Positions 44,968 to 57,117 of a stretch of DNA of 64,000 nt are shown piece after piece; the first letter of the stretch is position 1; each line of letters begins with the position of its first letter. The notes beneath the pieces are model-generated. The model was not told the DNA's origin, did no database searches, and worked only from the letters and a program-made list of their open reading frames with translations. This stretch comes from Vermamoeba vermiformis (Eukaryota > Tubulinea > Echinamoebida), in NCBI GenBank assembly GCA_045837725.1, contig JBEWZL010000306.1, positions 124,001 to 188,000 on the forward strand, given 5' to 3'. Made by a program: the position numbers and the translations under genes.

Positions 44968-47870
44968 TCACCATAAGGGCGGAGTAGATTTTTGCTTATA
45001 TTGAGAGGTAGGAACACGTGGCATACGAAATCCGATCAACGTCTCACTTTGTGCTAAAGCTTCGATAAGTCTCTTTTGTTGTTCTTCCGTCCAGTTCGGA
45101 GCCTTGGTAGAATAAGACTCGGAAATATACAACTCTTTGATGGTTTTGTTCGTTTTAACGAGGTCAATTACGTATTCCATGCCTTTTTCGGAGTTTACTT
45201 CCGAGTAGCTAATCACCAATCGTTCTAAAAGCGGATGATGAATGATGGCCTGGATGATTTTTTCCGTTGCTTCATATTCGATATGCAAGTAATATTCGAT
45301 ACGTAAGTCTCGCAATGGAATTCGATTCGCTAATGCTGTCGCCAAAGATTGACCAAATTTTGTTGAAACTTTTTCTCGGGACTCGTCACCAGACGCGTTA
45401 AGCTCCAATTTTTGCAAAGATTTGTTCGTAACTAGTGCTTCACCTAATTCATCAAGGAACGAGGCCCGGCTGGGATAGAAATTAAAGTGTTGAAGTTGAC
45501 AGGTGTCACTTTGCAAAAATTTTGCCAGTTGAATGCCGCTACCTCTCGCTTTCAGATGCTGCAACAACGGTGTGTTTGATAAGAATCCGAAGTCAGTTGA
45601 TGGCTCCAGATCGAGTTTTTGTAACCACGGAATGCTCAATAATCGATTCAGTAACTCGTTGTTGTAATAATCGTTGCGGAATCCAATAACTTTCAATTTC
45701 AACGACTTCAAGTTCGTATTTTGCGGCAAATTCTTTGCCAATTCTTCGAAAATATTTAACGGACACTTGTGTCCAATGCTGAATATTTGAGTATCTTCTA
45801 ATGTTCGAGAAGCTGCAATGGCCAATAAAATCTTCTTATTTGCGTCAACGTTATTTCTACTTTCATCACAATGTAATCGTTTTAAATGTCCTTTTGCTGC
45901 AAGTTCAAAAATTGCGTCCGCGAGCTCGATGTCTTCCACTGTCTGGAGTTCAATCTGCTCCAACGGACGTTCCATACTAAGTAGTGCCTTTGCTAGGGCA
46001 ACGCTGGAGCCTTGACGAGGTGTTCCTGTTATTTTGAGAGATTTCAATCGGCATTGAGGGTGTGAAAGTAATGAGCATAAAGCGTTAATTGCTGGGAAAA
46101 TTTTTTCTTCGTCGTCCGTGTCTTCGTTTATCCACTCATATAATTCGTATCCGTTCAGTGTTAAGTCCTCTAAATGAGCATTTCCGACTAGAAGCTGGAT
46201 GATTCTGTCTTCAAATTCGTGGAATGAATTGACATCAATATTTACGGATCTGATTTGACACGTGTCAAAGAATGTCTTCAACTTTGACAGCAGACTTTCC
46301 ATTTCTGGCCTTAATGCCTTCGAACAATGATAGCCTAAAGCTGCTTCGAATTTCGGGGATGAAAAGTCAATCTCGGTGATCAGATCCGGATGCGCGGTCC
46401 AATAGTCGAGTTGTCTGCCAACGATTTCAAGACGCTGCTTTGGTCGTTCAGCTTTTGAACCTAACAATATTTGATCGTCTTTGAGAACGTCAAAAAAGCT
46501 TGTAAATAGAGTGTGATATTCTCCTGTTACTGCTTTGTCGATGTAATTCTTGTACTGTTCAACTGTCATTTTCACACTTTTGTCAAGAACAATGTGAGCG
46601 AAGTGAGGGACCAACCTAATAATGATAATATTATTAGAATAGAATAAGTGAGGTATACTCGATTTACTTACCAAGGATATTTGAGGTCAAGTTCAGATGC
46701 GTCTTGTTCGATCGAACTGAACAACAAACCACAACGCAGTTCGTATTCTTTTTGAGTATCAATATCCTTGTATGATACGATTGAAATGTGTGGTTCATAG
46801 TTGTAGAAATCATTGCCCTGACCACTGTTGTACAACTTGTTGATCCATCCTTTGACGAAGTTTGTGTGACCGGATCTGCATTTGTCGATTTGATACATCT
46901 CTTTCCAAAACTCCTTGGTATTATCTGTTTGAATCTTTTGCACGATTTCAATAACGTTGTTCAAATATTTAACAACTGGATTGTGTCCTTCGTAATCTTC
47001 GCTTGATTTCATTTCTGAATTGAAAACTTCGGTGGCCATTCGGTAAAGCTTCTTTTCCAATGTGTGCCAGTCTTGTTTTGTTCCCAATACTTTAATACGG
47101 GGAATTCCACACTTAGTGAGAGCGTTATAATAGTAAGGGGACATTGCGTCACAAAAAGCAGCTTGGATCGCAAGACGAGACTCGCTATTGGTCGTTGAAA
47201 ATTCTGCAGTAAATAGCGATGCATCGACGGCTATATTTTTTGATAAAGCTGAGGCAGACACACGTCAGAAAAAAAGGAGAATTTCCGGATGATGTAGTTT
47301 TGAATTTCGCTTACCAGCAACAACTTGATCGAGATCTATCCGCCCATTTATAGGCGTAGTTAATATGAGTTTCTTCTCAGTGCTATCAGTGAATAAATGT
47401 CGATACGCCTCTGGTTCTGTTTTGATCTTTTCTGCCAAAACGCACAAGATCGTGTAAAAGATCATGTCAGGTGATATCACCACTGAAAAGTGATTGTACC
47501 ACGCGAGAGTCAAATAATGCATCATGTTCTTGTGCAACAGAGTTCTTCCTGGCTCAAAACGGATCGTGTTTTCAATTGCTTCTGTTACTCCTGGAGCTTC
47601 GGGAAATAAATCTGCAATATTTTGACTAATTTGACTCTTGATATCTATAGAATCAAGCTTCACGGGCTCCAAGTCGAGATTGACCGCGACATCCAAAAAT
47701 ACCTAAAAAAAATTCGGGTTAGGAATTAACTTCATTGAACTGAAAAACGTAAATGTGGTTCTAATACCACATTAAAAATGAAAATAAATAGAATAAACGA
47801 TATTTGACACGTTCTAGTTTTTTTCTGCATCCGTGTTTCCATGTAGCTGGCTTTAACTTACATTCTCCAT
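44968..47870 (-). CDS. DUF4419 domain + leucine-rich repeat protein, copy 2, 4 exons, 873 aa
   Basis: Exons 47862-47870 (MEN), 47315-47702, 46672-47248 and 44968-46615 (2622 nt in phase), the same exon plan as copy 1 down to the nine-base first exon. The N-terminal domain is nearly the same as copy 1 (GRTLLHKNMMHYLTLAWYNH, SSIEQDASELDLKYPW). LRR units include LEDLTLNGYEL, LKSLKITGTP, LQKLDLEPS, LQKLELNASG and LERLVISYSEV; several differ strongly from copy 1, and one loop carries an extra acidic insertion (EWINEDTDDEEK). No signal peptide. It is divergent from RMI1 (104 bp between starts). Confidence 0.7.
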
Positions 47871-47974
47871 CGGTAATATATTTTATAATAACTGTATAAA
47901 TTAGTGACGAACCAAAGGCGTTGTGGTGTCCTCTGGAACGTGGTGTGAAAGAAACTGATTTTATTTTAGATGAA

Positions 47975-50416
47975 ATGTCAACAGCACAAGCAAACGATGT
48001 TAGTGCTATTATCAACTCACTCGCCAAAGAGAATATTAAGGTGAAGCAAGAATGGGCATCAGAATGCGCGGCACATCTGCGGAACATCAAGTCCACGAAA
48101 TTGATCGAGGATGCGTTTCAGCAATTTTTATATTCAGACCTTAATATAGTTGGCGAAGGATGTCTGCCGGACAATGTGGTTAAAATGCACGATAAAGTGT
48201 TACAAGGAAAATACGTGGTCCAGATCGGTGAGTTAAAAATACAAAAATTCGAAGAATAATTCCAGCCGATTAATTGTCATTATTTTCGCTTTCTAATAAT
48301 TACTAAATATTTTTTGTAATATTTTAAGCTTATTAAAAAAATTCCTCAATTTAAAATTTGGCGGGATCTAACTGTACCTTTGCCAGACGAAATCGTTAAC
48401 ATCGGCGAGCCAATGGATACGCGATATAAAGACAATGCTTCGCGGGTGCTAAAATTTTCATTGACCGATGGCAAGCAACGACTATTCGGTCTCGAATACA
48501 AACCAATCAAACAGCTCAAAGTCGACCACGTTGGCGTTAAGGTAATAAATACTCATAATATTATTATACTAAAATATTTCTTTAGATCGTTATTTGGGAT
48601 GTGTTAGTACGACGCGGAATGTTATTACTACAAGTAAGCCAGATCCGATTAATTTTTTATCGCTTTACTAACGACTAATTATAATAGGACAGTAATGTAC
48701 GGCTATTAGGCGGTTCAGTGAAACGATTAATCACTGAAGCAGCACAAGCTCGACAAAATGCTATTCGAAGGTCAGTCTGAAACCTACCCCTCCGAACCCG
48801 CATTAATTTTTTGTTCTATTTTTAGTCTCATTCCCGCTGAGTGGATGAGAATAGGTGAAGGCGGTGAAGAAGATGTGCGTGACTTGGAAAAAGAATTGGA
48901 AGAAAAACGATTGGCTGAAGAAGCGTTGGAAGAAGGCGCGTCACAGGCCTCAATAACGGACATTAATACCAACACGAATAATATTACCATAAATGGTAAT
49001 AATAACAACGGACGAGTTATTAGCAGTCCAATGACGAGTCCGATGACGTCACCAGTGAACACGATGAGAAAATCCAATCAATTTAGCACCAACAGCAGTC
49101 CGATATTTCCAACCGACTCATTCAACGATAATAATAACAACAATAGTAATAATAGATTTAATAATAATAATAATAACTTGTCGTTTTCGCCGCCGTTAGG
49201 ACGACAATCAATAGGCTCAAATTTATCCGTGTCACCGTTGAGCGCAGGTGGCCCACAAATGTCACCTGGAAATTTCAATCAGAGTCCTCGAACGAGTGCG
49301 GAATTACAGCGGAGAATGAGCGGAAGTTCTCACGGCAGTTTGTACGGCGAAATTGATCACGGCGCGGGAAGTGCGCCGTTCATGGACGAACCGATGGACA
49401 GTTTAGACGAAGAGACGATTAACGCTATTGATCAAATGGAACAACAAGCCATGTTAAAGTCACCACAGGCACCAGTTAATAATAACACGGTGAAAGGCGT
49501 TGTTATTAAAGAAGAAACTTTTGAGACTTTGAACGATGAAGAGATGGCTAAAGAAGGCACCAGAACTCTCGTGGACATTAAGACTGAAGATCCAGAAGAC
49601 GTCGATCAAATGCCAACGCAGCCTATGAAAGGTATATAATATCATGACCCTTTATATTAACGATGATACTAAGCTGTATATGTCCAAACAGGTCATATCG
49701 CGCAAGATGCGGACATGCATGATTTTGACGACTACGATGCTGACGACGGATTTGATCTTTTAGGTGGTCTAGGTACTATATCTTCCTATTATAGCATTAC
49801 TATCACGTGCTAATTGCAACTTCCAGACCAATCTGATGTGACGATGGTTCATGATCCGTGTTTCACTTACATCGCTGAAATACAAGAACAAGGCAAGACT
49901 TTAGACAAGCTTATTAGGGTTAAGGTAATAATACTCGAGCGTCTATGATATGATACGTTAATATTAATATGATGGTATGATAGGTCGCGGTCATGGAGTT
50001 GGTCAAAAATTCGTTTCAAACGAAAGAAAAATATTTTTTGAAAGTGAAAATAGACGATGGTACAGGCACTATGATATGTTCATTACAAAGCGACGTAAGT
50101 ATATTTTGCCTTATTATTGCTGCAATACGTTTAACTAAAACAACTTTTTTTTCAGATCATCGAAACTGTGTTAGGCTTATCCAACACGGAATTTGAAAGA
50201 TTGAAGATTTATAGCCCTAATGAAGTTAAAGATATCGCTAAGAAGCTCGAAGTATGGCTGTATAGTCTTGAAGGACTCATGGAAATTATGTATTATGATT
50301 TGAACGAGGATCCGATGATTGTGTCGTTGTTGGACATTGACACGGCAATGATCAAACGATTTTATGAGAATAATTTTGTAAATAGTCAGAATCCTAGAGA
50401 CGAAACTAAAAAATAA
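47975..50416 (+). CDS. RMI1: RMI1, RecQ-mediated genome instability protein 1, 9 exons, 631 aa
   Basis: RMI1 joins Topoisomerase III and a BLM/Sgs1 helicase to dissolve double Holliday junctions. Exons 47975-48227, 48387-48541, 48586-48633, 48688-48770, 48826-49631, 49692-49772, 49827-49924, 49984-50094 and 50156-50416 (1896 nt). N-terminal domain: LPDNVVKMHDKVLQGKYVVQ, then IVNIGEPMDTRYKD and RLFGLEYKPIKQL, RRGMLLLQDSNVRLLGGSV, typical of DUF1767 plus OB fold. The middle is disordered, with poly-Asn and many SP/TSP phospho-sites. The C-terminal OB fold (FTYIAEIQEQGKTLDKLIRV, FLKVKIDDGTGTMICSL) matches RMI1-C. The second exon uses the acceptor TTTGCCAG, which resolves an apparent phase problem. 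Confidence 0.88.
49120..49185. repeat. AAT/AAC trinucleotide repeat coding for poly-Asn in RMI1
   Basis: Runs of AATAATAAC within exon 5 encode short Asn tracts in the disordered middle of RMI1. Similar Asn-coding repeats occur at the 3' end of the VWA gene (59385-59431). Asn runs of this kind are common in social amoebae. Confidence 0.85.
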
Positions 50417-50573
50417 ATGGCAAGTTGATCATCGACAAAGAAAAACACGTCGGATGCGAGGTTTCGTTTGCAGCCAAAACCAAACGACGGAATGTCTTGG
50501 AAAACTGATGTGGGGTGGGGGGGGATTTTGACGAAAACATTCAAAATACATACAAATTATTTTACCTACAACA

Positions 50574-52056
50574 ATGAACAAAGATTTTCTTGCAAGCCAA
50601 GCGAAATGGCATAAAGAAATGGCTTCCGATCTGTTGAATGATTCCGATGCAAATGATTTGTTTTCTGGTAAGGCTTCACCAATAAATGCAAATATATACT
50701 ATTTCGATGAAGTTACTGCTACCATCCTCGTGATTAATTGGACTGCCTCATTGCTTAACATTTTTTCGACAAAATTAAATATTTTTTTTAGCGTTAGCCC
50801 AAGGGAAAGCAAATTGTTGTGCTCCAATTACGTACGTATGTAATATTGTGTTCCAAATAACATTGGATTATCACCTTTATTTTAGTTGAGCCAAAAAGAC
50901 TCTTTGGGAGAAGCTCGATGTTTGGGACGATCTCTGTTTGCAGGCACGCGAAAAACAATTCTACGGCAATTACGAAGACAAAGACATTGAAAAGATGAAA
51001 AAACTGCTCAGCTTTGTTTCGGGAGGTGAGGAGCAATCTCTTCCTGTAGATTTGGACGAGCTCAAGAAAGCTGCGGAGATGCAGTCAGAGTATGCAACCA
51101 TTCAACTGAATAAGTTCGAACGCGTTCATTGCGATGCATTGTTTTTTGTTATGGAACATCTCTACAGAGTCGTTATTTGGGAATCTGATCGCATTACGCT
51201 GAACGAGAGCGAACTAACTCTTTGGAGTGAACGCTATGCTCAGTTCTGCTGCCGTGTAGGACGAGCAGATACTCATTTAGATCTGCGCCTCTACGCTCTA
51301 CGAGAAGCTGGAACCTCGATGCTCAAGTTGGCCAACAGATTCCCTGACAAGCCACTTTTTTGGATTTGGTACGCTCGATCTCAACACCTGTTATGTCGCG
51401 TTGTAGAAAACAGAGATGCTCGCTTGCAAATTGCAGTCAATTGCTTGAACAACTTGACGGCTGCAAAGGACCTTCCGGATGTGCGGATCATGCGAGCAGT
51501 TATGCTACGGCACAAAGCTGTCCTTTTAGCGCACACAACTGACCAATTAGCACAAAGAATACGCCCCCCTCCTTCAGCTGAATCACTTGAAGTATGGAAG
51601 AGTGCTGAACAACTTTTCAAAGAGACAAAGGGCGAGTTATTGAACGCAGATCTGCACTACAAAATCAATTTGTATCATTGGGCCTCGGCTCCAGGAACGC
51701 CAAAAGATTATTTTAACAATGCGCTCGATACAGCGGTTACTTTGGTCCATGACATTCCCTTCTTTGACGCGACAACGATTTACCCCTTGTGGGACGAATG
51801 GTGGAGAGAATTGAACTCCGACTTTTTTAATATATTCAAGACTGCAGCGTATCGATTGAAAACTGCCCAAGAACTGTACGAATTGTTGGAAAAGCTTCCT
51901 GAAATTGCTTTGATTGTTAAACCACGTGACCAAGGCGAGGCGGTATCGAAGAGAAAACACGATGATTCAATGATGGAAGAGGCATGCGAAAAAGAACAAT
52001 TGCACAAAAAGGCAAAGCTTGCTGACGCTGCAACAACCGAAATTTCTTCAATTTAA
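50574..52056 (+). CDS. Orphan helical-repeat protein, family A member 2
   Basis: Paralogue of the gene at 35312-36626. Exon 1 is 50574-50667 (MNKDFLASQAKWHKEMASDL). A short second exon starts at 50792, and the main exon runs from about 50895 to 52056. Its frame starts LWEKLDVWDDLCLQAREKQF. Conserved with member 1: FVMEHLYRVV, LWSERYAQFCC, KPLFWIWYARSQHLLCR, AKDLPDVRIMRAVMLRHKA, WWRELNSDFFNIFKTAAYRL. The C-terminus is basic/acidic with KRKHDDS, a possible NLS. All-alpha by appearance; no established domain. The joint between exons 2 and 3 is my best guess (donor GTATGT at about 50837). Confidence 0.6.
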
Positions 52057-52149
52057 TGCCCTGGCGGATATCTGTTACAATCGAAATGTAAATAGTTTTT
52101 TTTCCAATTATTATTATACAGTAAATTTATGACTTTCAACCAAGCTGTA

Positions 52150-53702
52150 TTAACCAGGATAAATATATCTTTGATATGACTTTATCAATCCTTGTAGTAT
52201 TGTACCTTGATCGTCATAATAATTAACCAGGCCATTATCTTCTACTGAATAAATTCTGTTCAAGTACGGCACGAAGACTGTGCAATCTGAACGCCCGTCT
52301 TCTAAATACAGAATGTCGTAGACATGCTCAGTCAATTTTGATTTAGGCACGTCTAATAGCTTCGATAATGAGTTCATATCTGGCTTTGATTCTTCTTCGT
52401 ATCCATCAGGTTCGATGCTATAGAAATCGTTCATCGTAATTTTTGGCGGATGCATGTCCGTTGTAAAAGGTCGGATCTCGTTTAGTGATGGTAATAGCAA
52501 TCCATGGCTCGGAGAACACTGAATAATAACGATTAATATAGTAATACTTAATATAGGGGTTGTATCAATAGGCCATCCAACAATTCGATTAATGAGATCC
52601 GACCGGAGCATGGTCCGAATGAATTTTTTTGTTATATTTACCATATAATACTCGCGCATATCATTTGGCATGAAATAATTACGGCTCTTCTCCCATCTGG
52701 CGATTTTCTCTTTCACCTTTTTGACATCCGGTTCTGGACGGTGTCCTAGCATTAGCTTAGTGACTATTCTCCTAATCTTGGAACAAGTCTTGTAATTTCT
52801 TTGAAATTCGCTGAACCAATCGACGTTATCGTCGCTAATCTGAAGTTGCGGAATTGGTTTTTGAGATTCGAATCTGAAGCATTTGTTCCTTATTTCGTGC
52901 GGCAATCTCCATTCTCTTTCTCGGAAAAATTTCTTCCATTGTGATTGAGCTGCATGTACGAGGTTGCTCGTTGATTTGGAGACTCTTGTCCAGATTGTGA
53001 TCTGAGGAAACTCGCTGAATGAGATAATCACAGCAATAATATCGCTATTGAGGTGCATTTTATGTTGATCGGTAGCCTTAGGCCACTTCAAAGCCTTCTT
53101 ACGCGGCAATAATATCGTTTTAAATGAGTCAAAATTGTATTTAGCTTTATCCGCGAAAAGCACATCCGCTTCCTCGCTCGATTCGTCTTCGCTCTCGCTC
53201 GAACTAGATTCACTACTGCTGCTCGATGATTTTGGTTCGTTTGACTCAGGAGTTTGGTTATTCTGTGTGGTCGGAATTGATTCGTTTGGTTCATCTGACT
53301 CGATTTCGTGGATATCATTGTCTGGAAATAAAAAACTCTTGGCATACGATACGATGCGACTAATTATGCCATTATTTTGCTCGGGCTTGATTGTCTAAAT
53401 AATTGGAGTAAAGTTATTAAATTTTAGAAAAAGATTCTTATTTTGAGTAAACTTTACCTTTTCTTTTTCGTCCTTGCTCACCTCTGCCTTAATATCGCGT
53501 TTGATTTCTGATTTTATTTTAATTTTTTGCTCTTTTTTAACGTCGCTGGTTGCTGGTTCACTTTTGATCTCTTTTTTGATCTCGGTTTTTACCTCTTGCT
53601 TTACGTTTTTTCCTTCTTTGCTCGCTTCGTTGCCCTTTCTGCCACTCCGTCGTCGTCATTGTAATCAGAAACACGGGCTCGCTTTCGTGCTCGTGTCTCC
53701 AT
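52150..53702 (-). pseudogene. F-box protein with SUMO-motif array, member A, one-base frameshift in exon 1
   Basis: Exons 53458-53702, 52642-53394 and 52150-52518, co-linear with members B and C. Exon 1 is 245 nt, one short of a multiple of three. At GGAAAAAACG (about 53610) the frame runs into TAA after MET...KKEKT, whereas the sister genes read GGAAAAGAACG. Beyond that point the downstream frame is fully open and coding. The body has the F-box (IIAVIISFSEFPQITIWTRV, SKSTSNLVHAA), a shared DWFSEFQRNYKT segment, and the SMI1/KNR4-like region (PNDMREYY, KPDMNSLSKLLDVPKSKL, YLNRIYSVEDNG). It may be a very recent pseudogene, a homopolymer sequencing error, or rescued by slippage. Confidence 0.6.
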
Positions 53703-53861
53703 TTTTTGTTTATTAACAAATAAATCGGGCGTTTTAGTAGTGCACAAACCGAGCTTACTTTACTCCATAGTCTCACCGTGTAAAAAATTTATTATACATT
53801 TAACTGAATCTCTACAAGTGGATACATCAGGAGATCCTACTTTTCTTTTTCTCGTTTTTGC

Positions 53862-55338
53862 TTACTTTGATAACCTTTTTTTCATGTTCCGCAGTCTCTC
53901 GAGTATGGTCTCTCCATTGATTAATTCTCCTCCATCTTCGAATATCATATTCACGTAGGACACATAAAACTCGAATGTGTAGCGATTGATCGCTGCTAAA
54001 AATAGAATTCCTGCGATATCTGCTTTCAACTGTGATTTAGGAATGTCAACTAGCTTCGAAATTGAATCCAGATCCGGTTTTCCATCAACATCATATTCAT
54101 CTGGATAATTTTCATTAGGATATTTGTCGTCGTCTCCATTACTTTCGATACGATAAAGCCTTGATAAAGACATTTGTGGCCCGCAAACATTTTCAATGTG
54201 TGTAACTATTGGAAGTGCCAGATTGTGCACCCAACAGCCCTAAAAAAGCAATAATCGTCAGATTTTCCTAATATAGAAATACTCGGTAATATTTATTTTC
54301 TTACCTTGCAATACTCGCGGTAATCATTTGGCACGTAGAAATCGTTTTCCTCTTCCCATTTACGCAGACTTTCTTCCGTCATGCGCGCATCCCTGTTGTC
54401 TCCTTTCTTAGGCTCGCCATTAGAATAGTGATTGCATAAATCCGTCAGTAATTTCTTCATTTCTGAGCTCATGATGTAATTTCGCTGGAACTCCTTGAAC
54501 CAATCAACTATTTTGTCCGCGATCTTGAGTTGGGGAATTGGTTCCTTGGCGTCTCCACCTTCCGTTCTATACTTAAAATTATGATTTCTAATCTCGTGTG
54601 GCAATCTCCAATATCGTTCTCTGAACAATGTTTGCCATAAAGCTTGAGATCCATGAACGATATTGCTCGTTGATTTTGAGACTCGTGTCCAGATCATGAT
54701 CTGAGGTACATCACTGAGCGCCAGTATTCTCTCTATTATTTTATTATCGATTTTCATTTGAGGCTGATCTTTCGCATCATTCCAACGCAAGCCATCGCCC
54801 GACAAAACAATCGTTTTGAACTCGCTAAAGTTATACTTTGCACCGCTCTTCTTTTTCGACTGATCATTTGCTCTCTCATCCTCATTATAGACTTCACTTT
54901 CATCGCTAATATCGATTGCCTCTTTGCTTTCAGACGATCCAGATTCATTAATATCTTCGTCAAGATTTTCAATTGATTCATCTGCTTGATCGGTAGTCTC
55001 CTCCGTTATTCCTGGCTCTTTTTTAATTTTTACTTTTGTTTCGAGCTTTATTTTCTATGACAGGAGGGTAAGAAACTTGAGAAACCCGATCAAAACAAAA
55101 AATATTTTACCTGTTCTTTTTTCTCTTTCTTAAGCTCGATCTTGACTTCACGCTTTATTTCCGATTTTATTTTGATTTTTTGCTCTTCTTTCACATTTTT
55201 AGGCTCTTGCTTGATCTCTTTCTTGATCTCCTGCTTTACGTTCTTTTCCTTTTTAATTCTCTTGGCCGATCTTTCTGCAACTCCATCGTCATAGTTATAG
55301 TCACCAACACGGGCTCGCTTTCGTGCTCGTGTCTCCAT
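53862..55338 (-). CDS. F-box protein with SUMO-motif array, member B, 3 exons, 451 aa
   Basis: Exons 55111-55338, 54305-55054 and 53862-54239 (1356 nt). F-box proteins are substrate adaptors of SCF ubiquitin ligases through Skp1. Exon 1 encodes a basic start (METRARKRARVGDYNYDDG) and then a run of psi-K-x-E sites (VKQE, IKKE, IKQE, VKEE, IKSE, VKIE), the SUMO-acceptor consensus. An acidic linker follows, then the F-box (IIERILALSDVPQIMIWTRV...), WRLPHEIRN, IVDWFKEFQRNY, and a region starting WEEENDFYVPNDYREYCK, which resembles the SMI1/KNR4 (SUKH) entry 'E..LP.dYr.F', ending KPDLDSISKLVDIPKSQL and GETILERL. FBXO3 has the same F-box plus SMI1/KNR4 order. The SUKH call is by eye only. Confidence 0.65.
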
Positions 55339-55499
55339 TTTTAAATAATAAAATGTTCGCTCACCAAATTTTTAATCGCGTCCCTCATTTAGCATCAGTA
55401 TGAGCTTTCATGACAATATCTTAGTGGTTTAATATTAATACAAAAAAAAGAACAAGATTTGCTTTGGATCAAGCTTGTTCATTCGCCATAATTTCGTCT

Positions 55500-57006
55500 T
55501 TACTTTGGATTTTTTAGCTCCGCTTTTCTTTCCACTAACTTTTCCAATAAACTTCCTTCTTCGCTGAAATAGACGAACTCATCATCAAGATTAGTCATGT
55601 ACATGAGATTCAAGTACGGGACATAGACAATATCGCCTTGACGTCCGACAGGTGATATGTAAAGAATGCCCGATATATCGTCCTTGATCTTTTCTCTTGG
55701 AATGTCTAATAGCTTTGATAGCGCATTCTTGTCAGGCTTTCCAACCTCGTCGTTCTTATCTTGTTTTCTGCGGTACAAACTGAACATGGACATTTCTGGC
55801 GTGCACACGTGCAATTCTTCGAGGTCCTCAAGTACCATATTTGGAAAAGGACTGGCCTAAATAAGTAACAAAATCAGTGTTGATGTTGGGACGAATTTCC
55901 GGACGTGATCCAGATCCGGATCTGTAGCTCGGGTTGAAAGAATGTGACTTACTTTGAAATACTCTCGAACGTCATTGGAGAAATAATAATCGTTTTGTTC
56001 TTCCCACTCACTGAGTGCCTCTTCATCAATTCGCGCTTCCTCGTCAGCTTCCTCGCCTTGCTTAGCAAGTATCTTCGTGATCTCGTTAATTTCTTTTTTG
56101 ATACGCACACTGGTAACATAATTGCGCTTAAACTCTTGAAACCAGTCCACTTGGTCTTTACCATATTTAAGTTGTGGTATTCGTCTTTCGCTTGACGCAA
56201 ATTTGAAATTCTTGTTCCTAATCTCGTGCGGCAGTCTCCAATTTTGTCTTCTGAACAAGGTTTGCCATAAGGATTGAGTTCCATAGACCAGATTGCTCGT
56301 TGATTTTGAGACTCGTGCCCAGATCATGATCTCGGGTACTTCGCTGACCAACATGATCTTCTGGATGATTTTGTTCGTTAATCGCATTTGTTTTTGATCC
56401 GCTGCATTGGGCCAACGTAAGGCAGTAGTCGATCTAAGGATCGTCTTAAAGTCGTCAAAATTATAGCCAGCCTTGCACTCTCCAATACGTAACGTCTCGT
56501 CGTTACTGTCACCGGCGTCTTCTTCGTCTTCATCACTATCCTCGTCTTCCTCCATTTCTTCGCTCTCTTCTAGTTCTTCCTCGCTCTGTTCGGATTCGTG
56601 ATCAAGTGGGTCGGAAAATTCGTCGCTCAGCTCTTCATCCTCGACTTGATCGGTTGCTTCTTCTGTTACGCCTGGATCTTTCTTGATCTCAATTTTTGGT
56701 TCGAGCTTAATCTTTGGTAACGTTTAGAAAAAGTTGCTCGAAAGATCTGATCGACACGGGTTTCATTACCTTTTCTTTTTTCTCTTTTTTCAGCTCGATC
56801 TTCACTTCTGATTTAATTTCTGATTTTATGGCGATTTTTGATTCTTGTTTAATGGTAGTTGTTGGTTCCTGCTTGATCTTAGGTTCCTTTTTAATTTCTT
56901 GCTTTATCTCCTTCTCCTGCTTAATGCGTTTCGAGGCCCTTTCGGCAACTTCATCATTGTATTCGTAATCAGTAACACGAACTCGCTTTCGTGTACGTTT
57001 CTCCAT
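55500..57006 (-). CDS. F-box protein with SUMO-motif array, member C, 3 exons, 450 aa
   Basis: Exons 56770-57006, 55953-56711 and 55500-55856 (1353 nt). Same architecture as B: basic N-terminus MEKRTRKRVRVTDYEYNDEV, tandem psi-K-x-E motifs (IKQE, IKKE, IKQE, IKSE, VKIE), a long Glu/Asp/Ser acidic stretch (longer than in A and B), F-box (IIQKIMLVSEVPEIMIWARV, SKSTSNLVYGT), QVDWFQEFKRNY, then WEEQNDYYFSNDVREYFK and KPDKNALSKLLDIPREKI, YVPYLNLMYM. The pairs IVDWF and PYLN are the most constant points of the family. It is divergent from the VWA gene with 111 bp between starts. Confidence 0.65.
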
Positions 57007-57117
57007 TGTTAGGCAGAATTAAAGAAAAACGATCGTGCAGAAAATTTTTGTCCAACAAGGCCCTGATATCATTATTTAACAGTTTGACGAATATTACCAC
57101 AAATCAGAAGTTTAAGA

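Noticed and set aside
48227-48387. Apparent phase break in RMI1 after exon 1
   Set aside because: Resolved by using the acceptor TTTGCCAG at 48386, which restores the conserved DEIVNIGEP sequence and phase.
52519-52641. Hydrophobic stretch in F-box member A resembling a membrane span
   Set aside because: It is an intron with an open frame: GTAAAT donor, ATTCAG acceptor, and an intron at the same position in members B and C.
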